64,000 nucleotides of DNA from Pedobacter caeni. Lineage in GTDB: Bacteria; Bacteroidota; Bacteroidia; Sphingobacteriales; Sphingobacteriaceae. Below the pieces are notes generated by a model. The model did no database searches. It had not been told where the DNA came from and was given only the letters and a program-made list of their open reading frames with translations. A program made the translations under genes and the position numbers. The DNA lies in the NCBI RefSeq assembly GCF_900129215.1, contig NZ_FQUQ01000001.1, positions 62,001 through 126,000 of the forward strand. Reading direction: 5' to 3'. Below, piece after piece: positions 15,849-24,699 of the stretch. How positions within the stretch are numbered: position 1 is the first letter of the stretch; every line of letters begins with the position of its first letter.

Positions 15849-16712
15849 TTAATCGTGGTTTTTGCTTCGGAAAGCCAAAGCCGATATTTCAGCAACTTTG
15901 GTAAATAACCGGGAAAAGTAAGGATAATCGTCATAACCTAATTCGTTTGCGATTTCTTTCACCGATTTATCAGAATGATAAAGCAGGCGTTTTGCCTCCA
16001 GAATAACACGTTGTTGTATATGATACGAAACGGGAAAACCTGTTACATTCTTTATACATTCATTAAGATAAGAGGCCGTAATATTTAATTTTTTAGCATA
16101 ATCTGCTGGTCGTTTCAATATTAAAAAATGTTGTTCCAACAACGCTGTAAATGCCCGTTCAATAATATCAAATCGTGAAGTTTTTTCGATCGATTTTGAT
16201 TGTTTGAGATAGTACGAAATAAAAAGAGCAATCAATATATTGCAACTGTCTTTCATCTGTGAATGATAAAGTTTGTCCTTCTTTCTTTCATAAAGGTTTT
16301 TACACAGTGCAAAGGCTTGTTGAATAATAGCCAAATCTTCCCTTTCGGTTACTACTAACGGTCTAACGTGTTTGATACCCTGTAATAATTTCAAATATTC
16401 CGGGTTAAGGTTTTCATCGTTGATGATTAGTATATACCCGTCAACATTTTCTGCTGTTAAGACTTTGTGTACTTGATTTGGCGATTGATAGAAAATAGCT
16501 GGTTTGTCTAACCCATATTTTTCAAAGTCAATTTCCATCTGCAAAACCCCTTCCTCCTGCAAGATGAAAAAGTGACAATCGTGTCGATGTGCCTGGTTAA
16601 ATTCTTTATCGGCCATAAGAAGTACCGCTGACGAAATGTTAGTTACAAAAATCCCATTGCCAAGCTCTCTGGCTAAAATTCTAACTGGAATGGATGATGT
16701 TTTTTTTTGCAT
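15849..16712 (-). CDS. AraC-family transcriptional regulator
   Basis: A 287-residue regulator. The first half is a cupin-like sensing region with a histidine-rich strand (FNQAHRHDCHFFILQEEG). The C-terminal DNA-binding domain at about 185-287 has the first helix-turn-helix around PADYAKKLNITASYLNECIK and the second around VKEIANELGYDDYPYFSRLF, ending near ISALAFRSK. It is transcribed towards the siderophore-interacting protein gene, so iron or redox control is plausible, but no Fur-like box was identified. A run of A residues lies in codons 3-5 just after the start. Confidence 0.9.
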   Translation of the reverse strand: MQKKTSSIPVRILARELGNGIFVTNISSAVLLMADKEFNQAHRHDCHFFILQEEGVLQMEIDFEKYGLDKPAIFYQSPNQVHKVLTAENVDGYILIINDENLNPEYLKLLQGIKHVRPLVVTEREDLAIIQQAFALCKNLYERKKDKLYHSQMKDSCNILIALFISYYLKQSKSIEKTSRFDIIERAFTALLEQHFLILKRPADYAKKLNITASYLNECIKNVTGFPVSYHIQQRVILEAKRLLYHSDKSVKEIANELGYDDYPYFSRLFTKVAEISALAFRSKNHD

Positions 16713-16803
16713 AGGTTTCAGTCTCTATAGAATACAAAACTAAAAATTACTTGTTCCATAACATTTATATTGAGGTATTTATCTACTACGTTCTCCAATC
16801 TTT

Positions 16804-16890
16804 TTAGAACCTTCTACCTTTCTCCACCTGCCTGGCAAACTGCTCATCTTTATCATCCTCGCCCTGTTTAACAGGCTGAACAATCCAAAA
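16804..16890 (-). pseudogene. Possible C-terminal gene fragment
   Basis: On the minus strand a frame of about 28 codons (FWIVQPVKQGEDDKDEQF, then ARQVEKGRRF and stop) has the charged composition of a genuine protein C-terminus but no start codon. It abuts the histidine kinase fragment on the opposite strand. It is too short to assign to a family. Confidence 0.25.
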
Positions 16891-16904
16891 TTATCATTTT
16901 GTGA

Positions 16905-17090
16905 ACGCTGTTTTATAGTAAATCTGAAAAAGTCTTTCGTGATAAAGGACAACCCGGTGGAAGTCGAATAGGGCTTGGGCTTGTAAAATGTATCTTAGAC
17001 CGTCATCAAGGAAAGATCTGGTTAGCGCATAACAGGCGAAGGCTCTACATTTTTCATCTCTTTAACATCCCCAAAATTTTCCAAATCACT
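16905..17090 (+). pseudogene. Remnant of a histidine kinase (HATPase domain end)
   Basis: One plus-strand frame, without a start, reads LFYSKSEKVFRDKGQPGGSR and then IGLGLVKCILDRHQGKIWLA. This is the F/G2-box region of a sensor histidine kinase ATPase domain, where GGSGIGLALVK...HQGKIW is typical. The rest of the domain (H box, N box) is absent upstream, where stops appear at once, and the downstream end is degraded (RRLYIFHLFNIP). It is a small piece of a lost two-component gene. Confidence 0.6.
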
Positions 17091-17242
17091 TCTGGCTATA
17101 ACCAGTCACATCCCAATATGATATAACCTCATTTCAGTGGTGCTGCCGGTAGCTGAATTAAATTTATGTTTAAACTTTATTTTACCAAAATATATGTCCC
17201 TGGACCCTGTTTAAATTTTCGCGGAGTTGTTATTTTCATCAA

Positions 17243-17274
17243 TTTGGTTCGCTATGTAATTATTGTTAGTTTAG
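17243..17274 (+). promoter_or_regulatory. Promoter of the second FecI-type sigma gene
   Basis: TTTG (17243-17246) and TAGTTTAG (17267-17274, one mismatch to TAnnTTTG) are 20 nt apart, normal Bacteroidota spacing. The predicted start is near 17280, which supports the ATG at 17292 as the true translation start rather than the longer frame from 17166. Confidence 0.45.
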
Positions 17275-17291
17275 CACAACCAAATATCCTA

Positions 17292-17885
17292 ATGAGTTTT
17301 ATTTGCCTGATCAATGAGAAAGAGCTAATGGAAAACCTGCAAAGCGGGGATGAAAAAGCCTTTGAAAAACTTTACAGGCATTATGTCGATCCGATTTTCC
17401 GGAAGATCCATTATCTGACCAAATCGGCTGAAATCGCGGAAGAGCTTACGCAAGATGTATTTTTGAAGATATGGGAACGCAAAGCCGCAATAGACCCCAG
17501 TAGGTCTTTTGGTGCATTTGTTCATCGCATTGCTCAGAATTTAGTTGTTGATCTGTATCGCAGGCTGGCACATGATAAGGTTTTACGCGAACATCTGATC
17601 AATTCAGTTTCTGAACTGTATGATCCAATGGCTGATCATGTTGATCGCCAATTAGTTTATCAGGCACTCGAGTCTTTACCGGCACAGCGCAAAAAGATTA
17701 TGGCGATGGTGAAGATTGAGGGCAGATCTTATGAAGAGGTGAGCAACCTGCTTGGTATATCAACCTCAACAATACGTGATCATGTTGTAAAAGGTACCAA
17801 AAGCCTGAAAATCTATTTCATGGAAAATGGGGTGACATTGATGCTCCTTGTCGCGGCCATGATTGCCAGATCAGTAAAACACTAG
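17292..17885 (+). CDS. FecI-like ECF sigma factor
   Basis: A 197-residue sigma factor from the ATG at 17292 (MSFICLINEKEL). Region 2 is seen in EKLYRHYVDPIFRKIHYLTK, AEELTQDVFLKIWERK and FGAFVHRIAQNLVVDLYRR. Region 4 is seen in LPAQRKKIMAMVKIEGRSYEE with the recognition helix ISTSTIRDHVVKGTKSLK. A short hydrophobic tail (TLMLLVAAMIARS) closes it. It opens the block sigma-FecR-SusC-SusD-(unknown Tat protein)-GH2 and is expected to activate it when FecR is signalled by the loaded SusC. A Bacteroidota-type housekeeping promoter lies just upstream of the start. Confidence 0.93.
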   Translation: MSFICLINEKELMENLQSGDEKAFEKLYRHYVDPIFRKIHYLTKSAEIAEELTQDVFLKIWERKAAIDPSRSFGAFVHRIAQNLVVDLYRRLAHDKVLREHLINSVSELYDPMADHVDRQLVYQALESLPAQRKKIMAMVKIEGRSYEEVSNLLGISTSTIRDHVVKGTKSLKIYFMENGVTLMLLVAAMIARSVKH

Positions 17886-17956
17886 GCAAAAAATATATAT
17901 CATACGAGCAGACCTAATTGCCGCTTCGTTCGTACTCTTTAAAAAACCAGATAAAA

Positions 17957-19135
17957 TTGGCTGCAAGAGAAAACCTGAACGAACTTTACAAGCGATTTTT
18001 GCGTAAAGAAAGTAATCCCGAAGATATCCGTCTTTTAACAGAATTATTCGGTACCACAGAACACCGTATTTTAGAGGATATGGTTCGTGAGCAATTGGAC
18101 GATCCATCTGCTATTGAACCATATCACCCCGAAAATAACGAACGGTATGAGCGTATGTTCAACAACCTGAAACAACAGCTTAAACCCGTCAGGAAGGCCA
18201 AAAAACTGTGGATAAAAGTTTCTGCAGCGGCGAGTGTGATCCTGGTGATGGCAGCCGGGGGTTATTTCCTCTTACGGGATCCTATGCCAGATCCGGTCAT
18301 TGCCCGGCAGAAGATCCACAACGACATCAAACCGGGAGGTAATAAAGCATACCTGATTCTATCAGACGGTAAAAGCATCGATTTAACTGAACAGCACACG
18401 GGGGTTATCGGAAAAGATGTAGGGAAAAGCATTTTGAAAACAGCTGACGGGGGGATTGAATATGTGAACAGGCATGGTCATCCTATCGCTGCTCACAATG
18501 CTTTTAATACACTACGTACACCTAATGGCGGCCATTACAAGGTGGTTTTAGCCGATGGTACCAAGGTATGGCTCAACGCCGCATCCCAGCTAAAATATCC
18601 TGCAGATTTCAAAAACCTGAAGGAACGTAAAATTGAGTTAATGGGTGAAGCTTATTTTGAAGTAGCTAAAGATCCTGCCCATCCTTTTATCGTTCAAACA
18701 GACGACCAGCAAATCAGGGTATTGGGAACCCACTTTAATGTAAATTCTTATCATGACGACGGTGGAAGCAAAACCACCTTGCTGGAGGGAAGTATCCGTG
18801 CTGTGGGTAAACATGCCGAAGTCATGGTTAAGCCCGGACAACAAGTGATCAGCAACAGTACCGGCCAGCTAAAAGTTGACGATGCTGATATGGAGCTGGC
18901 GGTAGCCTGGAAGAACGACCAGTTCATGTTTGAAAGTGAGCCTGTCAGACCACTCATGAAAAAGGTGGCCCGCTGGTATGATGTGGAAGTTATCTACAAT
19001 GCAGATGTCCCGGATGTACGCTTCAATGGTGCAATTTCAAAGTTCGAAAATATATCAGCAGTACTTAAAATACTGGAGAATACGGGGAAGGTACATTTTG
19101 AGGTGAGGGGCCGAAAAGTTTACGTAACAAAATAA
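17957..19135 (+). CDS. FecR-family anti-sigma factor / sigma regulator
   Basis: A FecR protein of about 392 residues. No ATG is available in the N-terminal part. The frame opens with TTG at 17918 or, more likely, TTG at 17957 (M-AARENLNELYKRFL), since homologous N-termini begin near there. The transmembrane helix is at about 86-104 (VSAAASVILVMAAGGYFLL). The periplasmic FecR domain follows with IKPGGNKAYLILSDG, LADGTKVWLNAASQLKYP, IELMGEAYFEVAKD and VLGTHFNVNSYHDD. A DUF4974-type end (about 320-392) reaches KVYVTK. It transduces the signal from the STN domain of the SusC downstream to the sigma factor upstream. Confidence 0.92.
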   Translation: MAARENLNELYKRFLRKESNPEDIRLLTELFGTTEHRILEDMVREQLDDPSAIEPYHPENNERYERMFNNLKQQLKPVRKAKKLWIKVSAAASVILVMAAGGYFLLRDPMPDPVIARQKIHNDIKPGGNKAYLILSDGKSIDLTEQHTGVIGKDVGKSILKTADGGIEYVNRHGHPIAAHNAFNTLRTPNGGHYKVVLADGTKVWLNAASQLKYPADFKNLKERKIELMGEAYFEVAKDPAHPFIVQTDDQQIRVLGTHFNVNSYHDDGGSKTTLLEGSIRAVGKHAEVMVKPGQQVISNSTGQLKVDDADMELAVAWKNDQFMFESEPVRPLMKKVARWYDVEVIYNADVPDVRFNGAISKFENISAVLKILENTGKVHFEVRGRKVYVTK

Positions 19136-19186
19136 TGAAACCAGTACAACCAAATATAAAACCACATCATTTAAACCAAATAGAAG

Positions 19187-19207
19187 ATGAAAAGAGCATC
19201 AGAATAG
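19187..19207 (+). CDS. Possible leader peptide upstream of susC (6 residues)
   Basis: MKRASE, starting with ATG at 19187 after AAACCAAATAGAAG, sits between fecR and the A6-hairpin element, matching a 9-codon frame in the first FecR-linked susC leader. Too short to judge by coding content. Confidence 0.18.
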   Translation: MKRASE

Positions 19208-19216
19208 AACTGTATT

Positions 19217-19250
19217 AAAAAAGAACAGGGCCCGATCAGATCGGGCCCTG
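19217..19250 (-). terminator. Intrinsic terminator of antisense RNA candidate B
   Basis: A perfect 12-bp inverted repeat (CAGGGCCCGATC and GATCGGGCCCTG around one central base) is followed on the minus strand by TTCTTTTTT. On the plus strand the hairpin has only an A-run before it and no U-run after it, so it is oriented to stop antisense transcription and not the fecR-susC mRNA. Confidence 0.7.
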
Positions 19251-19335
19251 CAAGCCGTTTGGCACAATTTACTTTATTCAACTGTTTACCAGCAACTGCC
19301 TTCGCCTGGAAAGTAAGGGCATGTTGCATCACCAA
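19217..19335 (-). ncRNA. Candidate 119-nt antisense RNA to the susC leader (copy B)
   Basis: On the minus strand, from a predicted start near 19335: a 9-bp stem with one bulge (GCAACATGCC at 19327-19318, GGCAGTTGC at 19300-19292) and a 17-nt loop; the block GGTAAACAGTTGA (19290-19278); TGCCAAAC (19264-19257); a perfect 12-bp hairpin; then TTCTTTTTT. Copy A upstream of the other FecR-linked susC has identical blocks, equal loop length and nearly equal total length, while the stem sequences have changed on both sides together. That pattern suggests selection on RNA structure. The RNA would pair with the susC leader and ribosome-binding region. Existence of the transcript is inferred only from sequence. 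Confidence 0.5.
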
Positions 19336-19341
19336 ACAAAA

Positions 19342-19369
19342 CAAATGTATAGAATTTATATCATTCAAA
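19342..19369 (-). promoter_or_regulatory. Antisense promoter over the second susC start codon
   Basis: Minus-strand TTTG (19369-19366) and TACATTTG (19349-19342), 16 nt apart, match the -33 and -7 boxes and overlap the susC ATG at 19345. The layout is the same as at the first FecR-linked susC. Part of the match could reflect the conserved start context ACAAATGTA of these genes. Confidence 0.45.
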
Positions 19370-22300
19370 CCGGTATAGCCGGAAGGCTATTACCCAAACT
19401 ATGGCTGATTATGAGACTTACCGTCATCATCATGATTGCTTCTTTAGTGCAGGTGAGCGCCACCTCGTTGGCACAGAGGATAACTATAAATAAAACAAAT
19501 AAAAACCTGATCAGTGTACTCAAGGATGTGCGAAAGCAAACCGGATACAATTTTGTGATCACTGATGATCAGGCAGAAAAAAGCAGACCAGTTACTTTAA
19601 ACGTATCTCAGAGACAACTGCATCAGGTACTGGATGAGCTGTTCAGCTCGCAACCACTCAGTTATAAAATCGATAACAAAACCATCGTAGTATATGATAA
19701 AAATGTGACCAATATTTCAGCATCAGCGGCTTCAGTTATTATAGAAATACATGGTCTTGTCAGCGATGAAAATCATCAACCCATACCTGGCGTTACGATC
19801 AGGCATAAAGAGAGCGGTGCAGCTGTTTCCACCAACCCAAAAGGGGAGTATATGATCAAAATACCCAACGCTAGCGGAACCTTAACATTTTCTTTTGTAG
19901 GGTATCAGTCGAAGGAAATAGCTGTGAATAATCAAACACAGATAGATGTTACGCTTAACGCTACACCAAGTAACCTGAACGAAATAGTGGTTATCGGATA
20001 TGGTACACGTAAGAAAGAGGCTGACCTTACCGGATCGGTATCCCGTATCAACGGCGATAAGATCCAAAACCGGCCGGTTACCGGAACCCTAGATGGTTTG
20101 CAAGGCCTGATACCAGGTGTGGCGATTACGCGGTCAGGCGGTCAGCCGGGTCAGCAAGGCTTTGCACTTGCGATCCGCGGATCGTCGTCCATTAATGGTA
20201 ATGTTCCGCTTGTATTAATTGATGGTATTCCAGGTGATCTTACACTGATCAATCCGGAGGATATTCAGGATGTTACCGTGCTAAAAGATGCAACTGCAGC
20301 AATATACGGCGCACGTGCTGCTGATGGGGTGATTCTGGTTACGACCAAAAGAGGTAAACGGTCCGGCACACCAAGCATAAGCTATGGATTTAATTTGGCG
20401 GTTAAGAAAGTTGGCTTAAGAAAAAAGGCAGCTACGACAGATCATTTTGTCAGGATGTTTAATGAGGCCAATAGAAACGACGGGGAAAAGCAAACATTCT
20501 CTGATGCTACGCTGGAGAAGATCGCAGCCAATGATCCGGGGGTTGGCCCTGGTGAAAACCGTAGTTTGGAATCTTTCCCCATGTTCTATCAAAACAAGGA
20601 TTGGTATGGCAGGCTATTTAAAACCGCATATCGCCCTATGCACAATATCAGCGTATCCGGTGGTGGTGAAAACTCATCTTACCTTGTTTCTTTTGGCGAC
20701 ATCCGTGATAACGGCAACATTTCAGAAGGAAAGAACAGTTCTGTACGGGACAATCTCCGCATTGCATTGCAGAGTAACATTACCAGCAACCTGAAGCTGG
20801 AACTGACAACGGCATACGACTATCTCAATACCCGTACACCCTCGCAGCTGCACGATGCCATTAGTAATGGTTTAAAAATGTTCTCTTATCTGCCCGAAAA
20901 AAATCCGGCAGGAAATTACTTCGGCTATCAGGGTTATGAGAATCCTGTGCAGGAATTAATTAAAGGGGGAGAAGAGACGATGACCAACAACCGCTGGAAC
21001 AACAATGTAAAGCTGGATTTTGAGCCCATCAAGAACTTGGTATGGACGGGACAGGTTGGTATCAACCTGGAGCGTATGGATAACGACGCTAACTATAAAA
21101 CCAATACAGAGTATAACTGGGACAATACCCCTAACTTGCTGATACGTAATAATCCAAACAGGGCTACCTTCAGGAACTCAAGCACGGTTTACAAAAATTA
21201 CAGTACCTATGTGAATTACTCCAAAACGTTTGGACAGCACGAGATAAAAGCAATGATAGGTGCCTCACAAGAAAAATTCACTCAGGATTCCAGATATATT
21301 CAGGGGCAGGATTTTTTCAGCAATGAGATTTTTAGGCTGCCTTTATCAAACAGTAAGAACCTGCGGGCGGGGGATGCAAAAGACTGGAACAGAGATCCAT
21401 GGGCTTTGCAGTCTTATTTTGGTCGCGCCAGTTATGCTTTCGCCGGCAAATATTACCTGGAAGGAACCCTTCGTAAAGACGGAAGTTCAAAGTTCTCTCC
21501 CGATAAACGCTGGAGTTCAATTTATCCAAGTTTGTCTGTCGCATGGAAAATTTCAGAGGAGTCATTTTTTAAGCAACTGGTTAGCAACGATAAAGTCAAC
21601 CTTTTCAAGCTGCGCGCATCCTGGGGCCGCACGGGCAATCAGGATATTTCACAGTTAGGGTTATTTGATTATGTACAGCTCATTAATGTTTTTGGCCAGT
21701 ACCCGATTGACGGCTCTTCGGCCGCAAGATTAGCGGCACTGAAAGGACTTTCTTCACCATCGCGTACATGGGAGACCATCGAAACAGAGAACCTTGGTGT
21801 AGACCTTGGATTATTTGCATCCAAACTGTCTTTATCGTTTGATCTGTACAGAAAAACCAATAACAACATGCTGGTGAGCATTACTTATCCGACCACACTG
21901 GGTGCGGCTGCACCAACCTCGAATGCAGGAACACTTAAGGGTAAAGGCTGGGAATTTAATGGGCAATGGAATGACAAGATCGGTAGTTTTCAATATAACA
22001 TCGGTACCATCTTGAATTACAATACAAACGTCGTTTCTGATCTGAAAGGAAATGACAATTATAACCTCGGCTTAACACAGGCCAGACAAGGATATCCGCT
22101 AAATTCCTATTTTGGATTTAAGGGTAAGCTGATCAGAAATCAGGCCGACCTTGATGCTTATGCTGCAAAGTACGGCGGAAAAGGCATCGTGCCATCTGCA
22201 CAGCCTAATGGCCATGGCGGTTTAGGCATTGGTGATGTCATGTATGAAGATATTGATGGCGACGGACAGATCACTACCTATGGCGACAAATCGAAGGGGC

Positions 22301-22875
22301 TAAATGGTGATGCCGTATACCTGGGTTCCCAGATCCCCAAATTAACCTACAGTGTTACAGGCGGATTTTCATACAAGGGTTTAGACATGAGTTTCATTAT
22401 GCAGGGAACCGGTGATAAATATGAATGGAGAGGTAATGGAAACTTCGGTGTGCCTTTGGCTCACTTCTGGTTCCAGCCCCTGGATTATTTTTACGGAAGA
22501 ACCTTCACCCCAGAAAATCCATCGGCCCAATACCCGCGCCTTTCTAATAACGAAACGGTGAAGAATAACAATTATCAGTTCTCGTCCATGTGGCTGGAAA
22601 ATACACGCTATCTGAGGATGAAAAATATCACCATTGGCTATACCTTCAGTGATCTCCAGGTTGCGCGTATTAAAGTGCGTAGTATCCGGGTTTATGTTAG
22701 CGGACAGGACTTGTTTGAATTTGCAAAGGGCACCTGGAAAGGAACCTATGATCCCGAAGAAAGCCGCACACCTACAATCGCGGATGATGCAGGCAAAATG
22801 GATTTCTATAATTTCTATGAGAACAACTACCCAATGTACCGTACTTTTTCTGTAGGACTAAATGTTAAATTTTAA
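19345..22875 (+). CDS. SusC/RagA-family TonB-dependent transporter with STN domain
   Basis: A 1176-residue importer from the ATG at 19345 (MYRIYIIQTGIAG). Parts in order: signal peptide to about 44; STN domain about 50-120 (LISVLKDVRKQTGYNFV, QLHQVLDELFSSQPLSYKI); carboxypeptidase-like domain about 135-215 (HQPIPGVTIRHKESG); plug about 225-340 (EIVVIGYGTRKKEADLTGSV, LVLIDGIPGD, ATAAIYGARAADG); barrel to the final SVGLNVKF. It is linked to FecR and a sigma factor upstream and to SusD, a Tat-exported protein and a GH2 enzyme downstream, so it probably imports an oligosaccharide that the GH2 enzyme further trims. Confidence 0.95.
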   Translation: MYRIYIIQTGIAGRLLPKLWLIMRLTVIIMIASLVQVSATSLAQRITINKTNKNLISVLKDVRKQTGYNFVITDDQAEKSRPVTLNVSQRQLHQVLDELFSSQPLSYKIDNKTIVVYDKNVTNISASAASVIIEIHGLVSDENHQPIPGVTIRHKESGAAVSTNPKGEYMIKIPNASGTLTFSFVGYQSKEIAVNNQTQIDVTLNATPSNLNEIVVIGYGTRKKEADLTGSVSRINGDKIQNRPVTGTLDGLQGLIPGVAITRSGGQPGQQGFALAIRGSSSINGNVPLVLIDGIPGDLTLINPEDIQDVTVLKDATAAIYGARAADGVILVTTKRGKRSGTPSISYGFNLAVKKVGLRKKAATTDHFVRMFNEANRNDGEKQTFSDATLEKIAANDPGVGPGENRSLESFPMFYQNKDWYGRLFKTAYRPMHNISVSGGGENSSYLVSFGDIRDNGNISEGKNSSVRDNLRIALQSNITSNLKLELTTAYDYLNTRTPSQLHDAISNGLKMFSYLPEKNPAGNYFGYQGYENPVQELIKGGEETMTNNRWNNNVKLDFEPIKNLVWTGQVGINLERMDNDANYKTNTEYNWDNTPNLLIRNNPNRATFRNSSTVYKNYSTYVNYSKTFGQHEIKAMIGASQEKFTQDSRYIQGQDFFSNEIFRLPLSNSKNLRAGDAKDWNRDPWALQSYFGRASYAFAGKYYLEGTLRKDGSSKFSPDKRWSSIYPSLSVAWKISEESFFKQLVSNDKVNLFKLRASWGRTGNQDISQLGLFDYVQLINVFGQYPIDGSSAARLAALKGLSSPSRTWETIETENLGVDLGLFASKLSLSFDLYRKTNNNMLVSITYPTTLGAAAPTSNAGTLKGKGWEFNGQWNDKIGSFQYNIGTILNYNTNVVSDLKGNDNYNLGLTQARQGYPLNSYFGFKGKLIRNQADLDAYAAKYGGKGIVPSAQPNGHGGLGIGDVMYEDIDGDGQITTYGDKSKGLNGDAVYLGSQIPKLTYSVTGGFSYKGLDMSFIMQGTGDKYEWRGNGNFGVPLAHFWFQPLDYFYGRTFTPENPSAQYPRLSNNETVKNNNYQFSSMWLENTRYLRMKNITIGYTFSDLQVARIKVRSIRVYVSGQDLFEFAKGTWKGTYDPEESRTPTIADDAGKMDFYNFYENNYPMYRTFSVGLNVKF

Positions 22876-22886
22876 ATCTTGTAGCA

Positions 22887-24572
22887 ATGAAAACACTTAA
22901 AATTTTAAGCATAATTTTTTTGGCCATCATGGCTACGGGTTGTAAAAAGTATCTTGATCTTAAACCGCAATCCGATATTTCCGATGTTACCTATTGGCAA
23001 TCTGCTAATGATTTCCGTTTAGCGGCAAACTGGTTCTATGACCGGTCGCTGGAGGACCCTCATTTTTCGGGTACCTATATGAATGACAATAACTCTGATA
23101 TTGCGTTTGGCATGGAGATTAGTACCATAAGCTCCGGCAAGTATGTTGCGCCGGAGCAAGATGCAAATTGGGACAACAGTTATTCAGCCATTCGCAATGC
23201 GAATAAGTTAATAGAGCAAGGCACCACCTCTGTTTTAAAGAATGACGTCAAACCTTTTCTTGGTGAAGGATATTTCTTCCGCGCCTATAATTACTTCCGT
23301 CTTTTAGACTTATTTGGAGGAGTTCCTATTATTGATAAGGTGCTCCAGCCTTCAGATCCCCTGGTATTTAGTGGCCGTGCTTCCCGGGAAGATGTTGCAG
23401 CTTTTATCATGGCAGACCTCAACAATGCCATCGCAAACTTACCGGTAAAAACCAGCGCAGAAAAAGGCAGGATCTGTAAAGAGGCGGCCCAGGCTTTTAA
23501 AGCGCGTGTATGTCTTTTTGAAGGTACCTGGAGAAAATTCCACGCTGCCGGCGATGGAAATGCGTTACTGGATCAGGCCATTGCAGAATCAAATAATGTG
23601 ATCAATAGCAATGCGTATTCCTTAAATAAGTTAAGGAGCGATTCGAGCTACCGTTTGATGTTTATTGACAACTACAGCATGGATAATCCCGAAACTATAG
23701 TTTCAAAAAAGTACCGTACCAATATCAATGTGGCTGGCTGGGCGTATAGCGTATCCTGGGGCAACCTGAACCCAACCAAAGCTGCTGCAGATATGTATCT
23801 CAGCAAAGATGGTCTGCCTATAGATAAGTCGCCGTTGTTCAAGGGGTATGACTCCGTCCGTACCGAGTTTCGCAACCGGGATCCACGGATGGCCCAGTCT
23901 TTAATCCTGCCGGCCATAAAAATAGTCCGCCCGCAATACGATAAATACCGCCCGCAATGGCCGGGTGTCGACAATAACCGCAACGTAAACTCGGGCTATA
24001 TGCTATATAAATTTATATCACAAATGCCTACGCCTGGTGATGGTGGTGGTGCATTCGACTGGAATGTGATCCGCTACGCAGAGGTGCTGGCCATCTATGC
24101 GGAGGCAACTTATGAACGTAACGGATCAATTTCTGATGCAGACCTGGATAAGTCTATCAATTTATTGCGCGACCGCGTTAATATGCCGCACCTTACCAAT
24201 GCACTGGTCAATGGCAATGGCCTGAACATGCAGACAGAAATCAGAAGGGAAAGAACGGTGGAGCTGGCATTTGAAGGTTTTCGCTGGGGCGACCTGCGCA
24301 GGTGGAAAATAGCAGAGACGATACTGCCAAAATCTATGTTGAGTGTGAAAGTTACCGGTTCAGAATGGTCCAAACAAATACTTACACTGGATGGTTCCAC
24401 CTATAACAGTTACTTCTACAATACACCTGCTAATCAGTTAGAGAATGGTTTTAAAGTATTACAACCTGGCTCACAGCGGGCTTTTGATGTAAATAAGAAT
24501 TACCTGCTCCCAATACCAACTAAACAGATATCACTAAACCCGGATAAGCTGAAACAAAATCCGGGCTGGTAA
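22887..24572 (+). CDS. RagB/SusD-family outer-membrane lipoprotein
   Basis: A 561-residue lipoprotein with lipobox IMATGC (C19), starting 11 nt after its SusC partner. SusD landmarks: GEGYFFRAYNYFRLLDLFGG with VPIIDKVL at about 125-155, a TPR-like repeat region, RYAEVLAIYAEA at about 400, LLRDRVNMP, and the closing RRERTVELAFEGFRWGDLRR with PIPTKQISLNPDKLKQNPGW. It is longer than the first SusD of the window, with an extra region near 250-370 that may form the ligand-binding face. It would bind the substrate of the GH2 block at the cell surface. Confidence 0.95.
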   Translation: MKTLKILSIIFLAIMATGCKKYLDLKPQSDISDVTYWQSANDFRLAANWFYDRSLEDPHFSGTYMNDNNSDIAFGMEISTISSGKYVAPEQDANWDNSYSAIRNANKLIEQGTTSVLKNDVKPFLGEGYFFRAYNYFRLLDLFGGVPIIDKVLQPSDPLVFSGRASREDVAAFIMADLNNAIANLPVKTSAEKGRICKEAAQAFKARVCLFEGTWRKFHAAGDGNALLDQAIAESNNVINSNAYSLNKLRSDSSYRLMFIDNYSMDNPETIVSKKYRTNINVAGWAYSVSWGNLNPTKAAADMYLSKDGLPIDKSPLFKGYDSVRTEFRNRDPRMAQSLILPAIKIVRPQYDKYRPQWPGVDNNRNVNSGYMLYKFISQMPTPGDGGGAFDWNVIRYAEVLAIYAEATYERNGSISDADLDKSINLLRDRVNMPHLTNALVNGNGLNMQTEIRRERTVELAFEGFRWGDLRRWKIAETILPKSMLSVKVTGSEWSKQILTLDGSTYNSYFYNTPANQLENGFKVLQPGSQRAFDVNKNYLLPIPTKQISLNPDKLKQNPGW

Positions 24573-24699
24573 ATCATAGAATTGATTCATAATTTTTGGA
24601 ATTTACAATACCGGGTTGCCAATTGAAATCATCACCAGGCAGCCCGGTTTGTTGGAATTTATGGCGCAAAGGCCATTTTAATGATATAAAGAACAAAAG

